Shown here piece after piece: positions 8,433-15,905 of a stretch of DNA of 48,828 nt (positions are counted from its first letter, which is position 1; each line of letters starts with the position of its first letter). This stretch comes from a bacterium (GTDB taxonomy: Bacteria > Desulfobacterota > DSWW01). Position numbers and translations under genes: made by a program. The notes under the pieces were generated by a model. The model saw only the letters and a program-made list of their open reading frames with translations. It was not told the DNA's origin and made no database searches. Location: assembly GCA_028277985.1 (NCBI GenBank), contig JANQFG010000279.1, positions 1 to 48,828 of the forward strand, in the 5' to 3' direction.

Positions 8433-9449
8433 GTGTATCTGGCCAGACAGATCGAGGACGGCAGGAACCTTTACTTCATCCGTGAGTCCTACCACGACGG
8501 AACTCACTGGAAGAGCAGGGATCTCGTGGCCCTCGGGGAAGACCCGGGCCGTTGGGTCCACACCCCGGCACAAACCTCTTACTACATCGATGAGAAGATC
8601 GAGGATCGGCTCCGCGACAAGGGTATAGAGGCCAGCCAGGAAGATCTGGAGGAGATCTTCTGGCCCTTTCTCGACCCGGCGGTCCGAAGGATCATCGAGC
8701 ACTATTCGCCCAGGCGTTCCGGAAAGGCCGGGCGAAGGGTTGCCCAAAGCCAGCTCGCCGATCTCCAGAAGGACCTCCATATCTTTGACAAACGCAGACT
8801 CTACTTCCTGCGTTACGGGTCGGCAGAGCTGAGAAAGATGTCTTCCCGGCCGATGCGGGTCTACAACCGCCTGCTGGAGAAATCACGGGATGAGATCGAA
8901 CAGATGATCGAGCGGATGGAGCCCGCACTCCGCCGGGCCGAGCGCAGGGCGTACATCTACTTCATCTTCGACCTTCAGCGATTCTTTTCCAGCCCCCTGG
9001 CCGAGCGGTACCCTCAGGCCATGGACCCTGACCGAATGGATGAAGCCTTTCTCGAAGATGTGTGCCGTCTTCAGGCAGACTCGGTTCTATTCCAGCACGA
9101 GCATGGTTCGGAAGGTTTGGACCCGGTCCTGATCCGGTATGTGATCATGTACTTTGACAACGAGTTTCATGCGCCCAACGCCGAATGGAACTATATTCAG
9201 GATTTCATGCACCGGCACCGGAGTCATCGAAAGCCTATGCGCCGTGGCCCTCGCCTGCCCGTGGAAGAAGCCTGCAAGTCCCTAGAAATCGATCCCTCAT
9301 CCCTACCGAAGCTCAGCCTCAAACAGCTCGCCCAGCATTACCGGAAGAAGGCCCTCGAGAGCCACCCGGATCGCGGCGGCACCCACGAACAGTTCATTGC
9401 GCTCACCCGTGCCTACAAGGACCTCCTCGCCAGGAAACTGCAGGCCTGA
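8433..9449 (+). CDS. Protein with C-terminal J-domain (DnaJ-like)
   Basis: 338 residues starting at a GTG at 8433, with GGAGCGG just upstream. Residues about 1-270 do not match a family I recognise; they are charged and mainly helical (EDLEEIFWPFLDPAVRRIIEHY, LLEKSRDEIEQMIERMEPALRRAERRAYIYFIFDLQRFF). The last 50 residues are a J-domain: LAQHYRKKALESHPDRGGTH with the HPD tripeptide at 311-313, then EQFIALTRAYKDLL. A J-domain at the C-terminus stimulates Hsp70 (DnaK) ATPase, so the N-terminal part probably selects a client. There are no Gly/Phe or zinc regions, so it is a class III J-protein. No neighbour is clearly cotranscribed. Confidence 0.8.
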   Translation: MYLARQIEDGRNLYFIRESYHDGTHWKSRDLVALGEDPGRWVHTPAQTSYYIDEKIEDRLRDKGIEASQEDLEEIFWPFLDPAVRRIIEHYSPRRSGKAGRRVAQSQLADLQKDLHIFDKRRLYFLRYGSAELRKMSSRPMRVYNRLLEKSRDEIEQMIERMEPALRRAERRAYIYFIFDLQRFFSSPLAERYPQAMDPDRMDEAFLEDVCRLQADSVLFQHEHGSEGLDPVLIRYVIMYFDNEFHAPNAEWNYIQDFMHRHRSHRKPMRRGPRLPVEEACKSLEIDPSSLPKLSLKQLAQHYRKKALESHPDRGGTHEQFIALTRAYKDLLARKLQA

Positions 9450-9489
9450 GTTCTTCCCGGAAATCGACCTCTTCTTCGGCGGAATATTC

Positions 9490-9519
9490 TTGCTTCGAAA
9501 CCTTTATAACCTTTAGAAT
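9490..9519 (+). promoter_or_regulatory. Candidate promoter for the DUF1566 gene and probably the selenoprotein
   Basis: TTGCTT at 9490-9495 and TAGAAT at 9514-9519 with an 18-base spacer, about 45 bases before the ATG at 9572. The -35 box is imperfect. Confidence 0.5.
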
Positions 9520-9571
9520 AGACCCGGAAGTTCGCGGCCCGCATTCCCTTACCCTGAAGAAGGAGGAAAAC

Positions 9572-10216
9572 ATGAAAAGGACAACAGGGTTTCTATGTGT
9601 GGTTCTGATGGCGGCCGGCCTGGGTTTCTCATCGGTTCCAGCGGCGGAGGCTCAGTTGGAGGACCCGGTGTCCATGGCGTTCGCCCTTCTGGGGATTCCG
9701 AATGCCTGGATGACCGTGAGCAAGCCGATCTGGCAGATCACGCAGGATGGAACCGCCTTCTCCGTGCAGTGGGAGGATCATGCGCCGAACCCCAGGTTTG
9801 CGATCTATAGAGGGGGTGACCCCAGGGTGTCCGCCCATGTGGTATTGGACAAGGAAACCGGACTCGTCTGGGCGAGGGATGCAAACAAAGCCGCCGGCGC
9901 GCTGATCTGGATGTATGCGGTGGACAAGTGCAGAGAGCAGACGCTGGCCAATCGAAGGGGCTGGCGGCTTCCCACAGCTGATGAGCAGTCCTCCCTGCTG
10001 GACCCCTCGAGTGAGGACGGGATGCCTCCCGGACATCCCTTCATCAACGTACAAGGATACTACTGGACCAGCACCACGTATTCGGAGAGGTCGGATTTTG
10101 CCTATATCGTCCGCATCGAGGATGGTTGGGTAACCTCTGATGACAAGTCGGCACACGCCCTTTCCACCTGCTGGCCCGTTCGTGGAGGCACGGGCTATGC
10201 AACGGGCAACTGGTAA
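9572..10216 (+). CDS. Secreted DUF1566 (Lcl C-terminal type) protein
   Basis: 214 residues; the ATG at 9572 follows GAAGGAGGAAAAC. A signal peptide (MKRTTGFLCVVLMAAGLGFSS, cut after AEA) exports it. The mature domain carries the DUF1566 pattern: DKETGLVWARD, then NRRGWRLPTADEQSSLLD, HPFINVQGYYWTSTTYS and a final CWPVRGG. This fold is related to C-type-lectin/FGE-like modules and is found in surface proteins of many delta-proteobacteria. Two Cys (in DKCREQT and STCWPV) could form a disulfide. It lies 86 bases before the cytochrome-selenoprotein gene on the same strand, so both may be made from one transcript in the envelope. A specific ligand or enzyme activity cannot be inferred. Confidence 0.8.
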   Translation: MKRTTGFLCVVLMAAGLGFSSVPAAEAQLEDPVSMAFALLGIPNAWMTVSKPIWQITQDGTAFSVQWEDHAPNPRFAIYRGGDPRVSAHVVLDKETGLVWARDANKAAGALIWMYAVDKCREQTLANRRGWRLPTADEQSSLLDPSSEDGMPPGHPFINVQGYYWTSTTYSERSDFAYIVRIEDGWVTSDDKSAHALSTCWPVRGGTGYATGNW

Positions 10217-10228
10217 AGTGTTTTTTCA

Positions 10229-10250
10229 ATAGGAGAAACAATTCTCCTAT
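10229..10250 (+). promoter_or_regulatory. Perfect 9-bp hairpin between DUF1566 and the selenoprotein gene
   Basis: ATAGGAGAA at 10229-10237 pairs with 10242-10250 around the 4-nt loop ACAA. No T-run follows; instead TATGATAAAAT overlaps its 3' arm and could serve as a -10. It may be an mRNA processing/stability hairpin or an operator over an internal promoter. Confidence 0.5.
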
Positions 10251-10302
10251 GATAAAATCCGCTGTGTTTCCGGACGGGATCTGATCAGGAAGGAGTGCGA
10301 CC

Positions 10303-11307
10303 ATTCTTCCCTTCAAGCCGAAACCCGCCTTCACGCTTCTCACGCTGTGGGTTCTCTTGCTCGTTTCCCTGAACCTCGGCTGCCCCATACCGGTGCCGGT
10401 GCTCGATTTCCGGCACAGCGGGTGGAAGAGCCAGCATTGCGATTCGTGCCACACACTGCCGGTTGTGGGGCATGAGGGTTCCTACGTTCCGGACTGCGCC
10501 GCATGTCACGGAGGAAACGGCGCATGTGATCCAAACAGCGAATCGAGTCAAAGAATTCACAGTGTGACCGACAACTGTATCCAGTGCCACCAGAACAAGC
10601 ACGGATTCGAGGTTGTTTCAGACTGCGTCTCGTGCCACTTCGCGGCCATGGGCCTGGATGACTGCGGCTCCGATCCGGGCCCGGGTGACCTGGTGTCGAA
10701 CTGCTTCAACTGGCCCGAGGACGATTTCTCGCCGACAAACAGAGCCGGCGTGACAACAGCGCTCGATCCAGGATCCACCGCGATCGATTTCACGCTGAAG
10801 GATCCTTCGGGCCAGGTCTACAGCCTCTATGAGTTGCTGCAGACGAAACCGGTCTTGATGGTATTCGGTGCGTTTACGTGACCGCCCTACCGGCTCAGCG
10901 TGCCTGAGCTAAATCAGCTTGCAACAAGCGATTATGATCAGACCACCACGTACGGTGACCGCGTCCACATTATCAATCTCTACGTGGTGGAACCGCACCC
11001 GATGGCACCGGATGTGAGCCCATACAGCGGCGTCGTTTGGGAAACCGTCTACAGCACGATCAGACAGCCCATGGTTTACGACGACCGGGTTGCTGCTGCA
11101 CTGACGACCGAAGGGCTCTTGGAAGGAAACCAGCTCATGCTGGTTGACGACTTGACGCCGGGCCAGCACAACAACCCGGCCTGGTGCACTTATGGGCCTT
11201 GTCCGAACTGCGCCTACCTGATCCGTCAGGATGCCGTCATCGATACCGTTCAGACCTGGGTCGACGTCTCCGAAATGCAGACGGCGATCGACCGGATTCT
11301 TCCTTAG
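10303..11307 (+). CDS. Tetrahaem cytochrome c - deiodinase-like selenoprotein fusion (in-frame UGA = Sec193)
   Basis: One 335-codon frame interrupted only by TGA at 10879-10881. The N-terminus is a basic hydrophobic export signal (LPFKPKPAFTLLTLWVLLLVSLNLGC), possibly lipidated at Cys27. Four haem-c sites follow: CDSCH (46-50), CAACH (65-69), CIQCH (92-96), CVSCH (108-112). From about 165 comes a thioredoxin-fold domain: DFTLKDPSGQVYSLYELL, KPVLMVFGAFT-U-PPYR, then INLYVVEPHP and YGPCPNCAYLIR. These align with iodothyronine deiodinases (FGSxTUPPF; YIxEAHP). A hairpin lies 17 bases after the TGA. The best start is ATT at 10303, seven bases after AAGGAG; no ATG/GTG/TTG in this frame keeps the whole signal peptide. 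It is probably a periplasmic redox or reductive-dehalogenation-like enzyme with haem electron supply; the substrate is unknown. An ordinary stop cannot be excluded but would discard a conserved domain. Confidence 0.8.
10879..10909 (+). promoter_or_regulatory. Sec UGA codon with candidate bacterial SECIS hairpin
   Basis: TGA at 10879-10881. GCTCAG at 10893-10898 pairs with CTGAGC at 10904-10909, with loop CGTGC; a G-T pair can extend the stem to 7 bp. The apical loop begins 17 bases after the TGA and contains GU, within the spacing known for SelB-dependent bacterial SECIS elements. Confidence 0.65.
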
Positions 11308-11323
11308 TCTGCTGCCTTCCTTC

Positions 11324-12307
11324 TCATCCGCCGGACCCGACCTCCAGTACGATTTTGCCAAAGGAATGCTGGTCTTCCATCCACTCGTGTGCCGCCGAGA
11401 CCTCTTCAAGGGGGAACCGTTTCGTGACGGTATCGAGAGCCTCATGCGCAATCCAATCGTCCCGAAAAGCAACCGCGCGTTCGAAGATCTCGGTTCCCAG
11501 GGTCGTATAGATCGAAAACAAATTCACCGTCAGGGATTTGAGCAATGTATCGGCAGCGTACGGGTCAATGAGTCCCTTGCCTGCCGCGTACCCGTAGAGC
11601 ACCCAGCGTCCCAGCGGGCGGATCGCTTTCGGATCCGACTCCAATGTGGACCCGCCGACACTGTTGAGACAGACATCGACTCCCTTACCGCCCGTGAGTC
11701 TCAGAACTTCTTCCACGTAGTCAGTGGTTCTGTAGTTGATGCAATGATCCGCCCCGTTCGATCTGCAGTGATCAGCTTTTTCTTCCGAGCTCGACAAAGC
11801 GATGACTGTGTTGTTTCCCCGTCGCTTTGCGACCTGAGTGATGAGGGATCCAATCCCTCCGGCCGCAGCATGCAGCAGAATCGTTTCTTCCGGTTGGATC
11901 TTTCCGAAGGCGTGGTAGGCCAAATACGCTACGGGAAGGTTGATGTGGTAGATGAGTCCCTGGGAGAACGAAAGCCTTTCAGACAGAAGGGTCACGTTTG
12001 TCGAAGGGGCAACGGCATACTCGGCATAACCGCCGACAAGCAACGTGGCCACGACCCGCATACCGGGTTCGAGATCGGATACTTGAGCTCCCACCTTCTC
12101 AACGGTTCCGGACACCTCCCGCCCGGGAATGAAGGGAAGAGTGGGTGACATGACATAGTCTCCACGGACCACCATGATATCCGCGAAGATGACGCCCGCC
12201 TCTTCAACCCTGATGAGAACTTCGTTCTCGGCAGGTTCGGGAACAGGCACATCCACGATCTTGAAATGATCGGATGATCCTAATTCACAGAGATGGACCG
12301 CTTTCAT
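11324..12307 (-). CDS. Quinone oxidoreductase / zinc-independent MDR-family NAD(P)H oxidoreductase
   Basis: 327 residues; the ATG at 12307 follows GAGAGGAGAGGCG inside the upstream hydrolase gene and overlaps its stop (ATGA). N-terminal GroES-like fold: VPVPEPAENEVLIRVEEAGVIFADIMVVRGDY, PFIPGREVSGTVEKVGAQVSDLEPGMRVV. Rossmann domain: ILLHAAAGGIGSLITQVAKRRGNTVIALSSSEEKADHC with the AAAGGxG nucleotide motif, then GKGVDVCLNSVGGSTLE. No structural-zinc Cys cluster, so it belongs to the quinone-reductase/enoyl-reductase branch that uses NADPH. Last gene of the long minus-strand run that starts at porG. Its link to pyruvate oxidation is unclear. Confidence 0.88.
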   Translation of the reverse strand: MKAVHLCELGSSDHFKIVDVPVPEPAENEVLIRVEEAGVIFADIMVVRGDYVMSPTLPFIPGREVSGTVEKVGAQVSDLEPGMRVVATLLVGGYAEYAVAPSTNVTLLSERLSFSQGLIYHINLPVAYLAYHAFGKIQPEETILLHAAAGGIGSLITQVAKRRGNNTVIALSSSEEKADHCRSNGADHCINYRTTDYVEEVLRLTGGKGVDVCLNSVGGSTLESDPKAIRPLGRWVLYGYAAGKGLIDPYAADTLLKSLTVNLFSIYTTLGTEIFERAVAFRDDWIAHEALDTVTKRFPLEEVSAAHEWMEDQHSFGKIVLEVGSGG

Positions 12308-13158
12308 CGCCTCTCCTCTCTGGTTGACGAGTGTTTGGAAACAGAAGCGTTGAGGGGCGAAAACAGGGCTTGGAGGCCGAGATCTGTCGTCATCCACGTG
12401 TCGATCATATCCGCGGTTTCCCGCCAATTCGGTTCAATCATGATGTTGTGCGCGGTGCCGGGCAGCAATTCGTATCTCGCTTTCAGCGCCTTTGCCAGAC
12501 TTTCCTGCTCTCTCACGGTGAAGCAGGCATCCTTCTCGCCGGCGATCACGAAGGTGGGGGTGGTGACTGCCTCAGGCTTTGACCGGAGCCAGAGGCAAAT
12601 CTCGGTGGCAACAAACAGCGATTCCGCTACGAGCTTCCCGTGTAGTTCCTCGGCGTCGATCTCGGCGTCTGCGGACAAGAACATGTCGCGAACCATTGCC
12701 GGGCTGTCGAATGCGGCCCTTCTGGTTGCGAACATGCGAAGGGTCGCCCGGAAGTGCCGGCGAAACAAGCGTCCCATGAAGGGCAACGCCCCTATCTGAG
12801 GAAGGCTGGCAATGAGAACGGCTGCGGGAAGTCGATTGGATTCCAGGTACTTCAATGTCAAGAACCCGCCCATGCTGTGGCCCATTAGAACGGGTTTTGG
12901 AGTGACCTTTCCAATTTCCTCACCCAGGCAGTCGAGGTAGTCCCGCACGCGGTACTTGTTGATGTTTTCTCTGTTGAGAGAACTCCTGCCGTGCCCCGGT
13001 AGACTGATCGCGTGCACTTCGTATCCCAGGGAGACGAAATAATCCATGAAGTTCTCCCAGCAGAATGCACCATGCCACGCACCGTGCTGGAAGAAGATCG
13101 GTGTTTCGTGCCTACGCTCTCTTGGAACACGGAAGACGTGTTCGAGGTGGTCTTTCAT
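12304..13158 (-). CDS. Alpha/beta-fold hydrolase
   Basis: 284 residues, soluble. Oxyanion region FFQHGAWHGAFCW (HG motif about residue 25), nucleophile elbow GHSMGG with Ser95, acid D210 in IAGEKDACF, and catalytic His237 in LLPGTAHNIM. The cap domain (about 120-190) is helical. This complete triad supports an active esterase, lipase or thioesterase-type enzyme; the substrate is unknown. It starts 18 bases after the NuoG-like gene and overlaps the oxidoreductase by 4 bases, so it is probably cotranscribed with both. No strong ribosome site was seen before the ATG at 13158. Confidence 0.88.
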   Translation of the reverse strand: MKDHLEHVFRVPRERRHETPIFFQHGAWHGAFCWENFMDYFVSLGYEVHAISLPGHGRSSLNRENINKYRVRDYLDCLGEEIGKVTPKPVLMGHSMGGFLTLKYLESNRLPAAVLIASLPQIGALPFMGRLFRRHFRATLRMFATRRAAFDSPAMVRDMFLSADAEIDAEELHGKLVAESLFVATEICLWLRSKPEAVTTPTFVIAGEKDACFTVREQESLAKALKARYELLPGTAHNIMIEPNWRETADMIDTWMTTDLGLQALFSPLNASVSKHSSTREERR

Positions 13159-13176
13159 GGGTATGGGGATCGTGCT

Positions 13177-13923
13177 CTATACCTTCGGGCCCCCGCAAGT
13201 AGGGCAGGTCTGGGCGATCTTCTTCGGGAGCTTGAACCTCTTCTGCACATAATCGAACTGCTCCTTGGGCAGGAAATCCTTACCGCAGCTCAGACAATCG
13301 AGAAGCTCGAACTCCTTGAATACGTTCTTGCGTTCCTGCTTGTACAGCACCCGCTTCTTGCCTTCGTCCGCGATATGAAGGCACTGGGTCGGGCAGACGT
13401 ACACGCAGGAGCCACATCCGATGCAGGTGGGTGAGGGATCCAGAAAGGGGGAGACCATCTTGCGTGCCGGTCCGCGGCTGGAGAATCCGAGAGCCGAAAC
13501 GCCCACGACCTGATCGCAGACCCTCACGCACAGGCCGCAAAGGATACAGTCGTCTCCCGGGTCACCGCTGTAGCTGGGTTCGGTGATACCGTAGCGGGCG
13601 GCAAGCTCCTGTACCGGCTCCGCGCCGGGATGGGCGGACAGAATCAGGTCAATGACCGTGCGCCGTGCCTCGAGGACCGCCTCCGATTTCGTTTCAACGA
13701 TCAGGCCGTCCCAGACATCGTAGTTGCAGGAGGTCACCATCTTCGCCCATCCCTTGCCGTCCGATGCCTCGACGAGACAGACGCGGCACGCGGCATACGG
13801 CTCGACCGCGTCGTTGTGGCACAGTGTCGGGATCACGATGCCCATGTCGTGGGCTGCACGCAGAATCGTGGTCCCTTGTTCAACCGAAGTGGTTCTCCCG
13901 TCGATCGTCACAGTGATTGGCAT
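13177..13923 (-). CDS. NuoG/HoxU-like iron-sulfur subunit of an NAD(P) diaphorase module
   Basis: 248 residues; ATG 13923 is preferred over an upstream TTG because AGAGGAC lies at the right distance. N-terminal [2Fe-2S] fold with TLCHNDAVEPYAACRVCLVEA and later TSCNY. Then two [4Fe-4S] motifs, CILCGLCVRVCDQV and CIGCGSCVYVCPTQC. The C-terminal 50 residues form a zinc-ribbon-like pair CLSCG and CPTCGG, which NuoG proteins do not have. It lacks the molybdopterin-like domain of full NuoG and the H-cluster of HndD, so it is an electron wire only. It would pass electrons between ferredoxin/PorD and the NuoF-like flavoprotein. It is separated from the nuoF-like gene by 113 bases holding a palindrome. 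Confidence 0.88.
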   Translation of the reverse strand: MPITVTIDGRTTSVEQGTTILRAAHDMGIVIPTLCHNDAVEPYAACRVCLVEASDGKGWAKMVTSCNYDVWDGLIVETKSEAVLEARRTVIDLILSAHPGAEPVQELAARYGITEPSYSGDPGDDCILCGLCVRVCDQVVGVSALGFSSRGPARKMVSPFLDPSPTCIGCGSCVYVCPTQCLHIADEGKKRVLYKQERKNVFKEFELLDCLSCGKDFLPKEQFDYVQKRFKLPKKIAQTCPTCGGPKV

Positions 13924-13976
13924 ATCCAAGTCCTCTTCTCATCCATCCAGCCGGCGCCACTCACCTACTCATCGTC

Positions 13977-13998
13977 CCCTCTCCCTCGAGGGAGAGGG
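13977..13998. repeat. 22-bp perfect palindrome within the por/diaphorase operon
   Basis: CCCTCTCCCTC followed directly by its complement GAGGGAGAGGG, then TTAGGGTGAGGGTG. This palindromic type is dispersed in many proteobacterial genomes. Its position between two operon genes may modulate expression of the distal genes. No T-run was seen on either strand. Confidence 0.75.
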
Positions 13999-14036
13999 TT
14001 AGGGTGAGGGTGCTATACGTTGCGTTGTCCTTCTCT

Positions 14037-15890
14037 TCACTTCCTCTTGACAGCGTCGAATCTGCACACGTCGTGGCAGGAGCCGCAGTGAATGCAGATC
14101 GACTGGTCGATCGTATGAACCTTCTTCTTCTTGCCGGCGATGCAGTTGACCGGGCAGACGCGGACACACGCCTGGCAGCCCGTGCACTTTTTGGCGAGAA
14201 TCGAATAGTGGACAAGCTGCCGACAGACGAATGCGGGACACTTCTTCTTCTTGATGTGGGTCTCGTACTCGTCCCGGAAATACTCGATCGTGGTCAGCAC
14301 CGGATTGGCGGCCGTGCGGCCGAGCTCGCAGAGGCTCGCAGCCTTCATGGCAACGCTGAGGCGCTCGAGCTGGTCGATCGAGTCGTCTTTCCCACGGCCC
14401 TCGCAGACGTCCGTGAGGACGTCCTTCATTCTGCGGAGTCCTTCCCGGCACGGCGTGCACTTGCCGCAGGACTCCTCTTCCAGGAAGGTGACGAAGTAGC
14501 GAGCCACGTCCACCATGCAGTTCTCTTCGTCCATCACGATCATGCCGCCGGAGCCCATCATGGAGCCGGCCTTGGTCAGCTCGTCGAAATCCACCGGCAG
14601 GTCGAGCATGTTCTCCGGCAGGCAGCCACCCGAGGGCCCTCCCGTCTGCACGGCCTTGAAGGCCTTTCCGTCCGGGATGCCTCCTCCGATGTCGAAGATG
14701 ATCTCCCGAAGGGTCATTCCCATGGGCGCTTCAACGAGGCCCGTGTTGTTGATCTTGCCCACGAGGGAGAAGATCTTGGTGCCCTTGCTTCCTTTCGTTC
14801 CCACCTGGGCAAACTTGTCCGCCCCATCGAGGATGATCATCGGAACGTTGGCCCAAGACTCCACGTTGTTCAGGTTGGTCGGTAGGTTGAAGAGCCCCTT
14901 CTCGACGGTGTGCACATATTTCGCGCGGGGTTCGCCGGGCCTGCCCTCCAAGGAGGCCATCAGCGCCGAGGACTCGCCGCAGACAAAGGCGCCTCCACCG
15001 CGGGTGAGCTTGACGTCAAAGGAGAATCCGCTGCCGAAAATATCCTCTCCGAGGAATCCGTACTTGTGGGCATCCTTCAGTGCCTGCGTGGCGTGGGTCA
15101 CGGCCAGGGGGTATTCGTTCCGCACGTAGATATAACCCTGCTGTGCGCCGATCGCGTAAGCGCCGATGATCATGCCTTCGAGAATCTTGTGAGGATTGCC
15201 CTCCAGAAGCGAGCGGTCCATGTACGCGCCCGGGTCTCCCTCGTCCGCGTTGCAGATCACGTACTTGATCAGCTCTTCCGTCTTGGCGCAGCTCTCCCAT
15301 TTCCGGCCCACGGGGAATCCGCCGCCCCCTCGACCGCGGAGCCCGGAGAGCTTGACCTCTTCGATGATCTGCTCGGGGCTCATCTGGGTCAGGGCCTTCC
15401 ACAGGGCCTTGTACCCGCCTTGCGCGATGTAGTCATCAATCGAGGTCGGATCGATGAGGAGGTTCTCTCCGAGGAGGAAACGGTTCTGAAGCCTGTAGAA
15501 GGGGATGTCGATTTCCTTGAGAATCGCCTTGCCCGTGTTCGGGTCCTTATAGATAAGCCTGTCGACGATCTCTTCTTGCAGCAGGGTCTTCTCGACGATT
15601 TCCGGAACGTCCTTCGTGCCGATCTGCTCGTAGAAGATTCCCTCCGGGCTGATCAGCGCCATGGGACCCCGTTCACAGAAGCCGTGGCACCCGGTCGTTT
15701 TCACGGTCACCTTCCTGGCAAGGCCTTTCTTCTTGAGCTCTTTCTTGAAGGCCTCGACCACCTCCATGCAACCATAGGCGCGACAGCCCGTGCCGCCGCA
15801 GAGCGTGATGCACCGGGTGACCGCTCCTTGCTTGAGAAGAATGCCCTCTCGCAACGTGTCAAGCTTTTCGATAGAGCTTATCCGTTCCAT
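14037..15890 (-). CDS. NuoF-like NADH/FMN diaphorase subunit (HndC type)
   Basis: 617 residues, the size of HndC/NuoF fused proteins. An N-terminal thioredoxin-like [2Fe-2S] domain has CITLCGGTGCRAYGC and TTGCHGFCERGP. The core has the NADH/FMN glycine loops GLRGRGGGGFPVGRKW and ICNADEGDPGAYMDRSLLEGNP, and the GGGAFVCGESSALMASLEGRPGEPR signature. The [4Fe-4S] motif is CGKCTPCREG. The C-terminus adds a bacterial ferredoxin with CTGCQACVRVCPVNC and CIHCGSCHDVC. Function: NAD(P)H oxidation or NAD(P)+ reduction linked to ferredoxin, cytoplasmic. It is sandwiched between NuoE- and NuoG-like genes downstream of porGDAB, which supports a pyruvate-to-NAD(P) electron route or flavin-based bifurcation. 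Confidence 0.95.
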   Translation of the reverse strand: MERISSIEKLDTLREGILLKQGAVTRCITLCGGTGCRAYGCMEVVEAFKKELKKKGLARKVTVKTTGCHGFCERGPMALISPEGIFYEQIGTKDVPEIVEKTLLQEEIVDRLIYKDPNTGKAILKEIDIPFYRLQNRFLLGENLLIDPTSIDDYIAQGGYKALWKALTQMSPEQIIEEVKLSGLRGRGGGGFPVGRKWESCAKTEELIKYVICNADEGDPGAYMDRSLLEGNPHKILEGMIIGAYAIGAQQGYIYVRNEYPLAVTHATQALKDAHKYGFLGEDIFGSGFSFDVKLTRGGGAFVCGESSALMASLEGRPGEPRAKYVHTVEKGLFNLPTNLNNVESWANVPMIILDGADKFAQVGTKGSKGTKIFSLVGKINNTGLVEAPMGMTLREIIFDIGGGIPDGKAFKAVQTGGPSGGCLPENMLDLPVDFDELTKAGSMMGSGGMIVMDEENCMVDVARYFVTFLEEESCGKCTPCREGLRRMKDVLTDVCEGRGKDDSIDQLERLSVAMKAASLCELGRTAANPVLTTIEYFRDEYETHIKKKKCPAFVCRQLVHYSILAKKCTGCQACVRVCPVNCIAGKKKKVHTIDQSICIHCGSCHDVCRFDAVKRK

Positions 15891-15905
15891 TGCCTCTCCG
15901 CTTCC

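Noticed and set aside
10900..11307. Separate gene starting at GTG 10900
   Set aside because: It is in the same frame as the cytochrome part, its GTG has no ribosome site, and it would remove the conserved T-U-P-P-Y motif; read-through as Sec explains it better.
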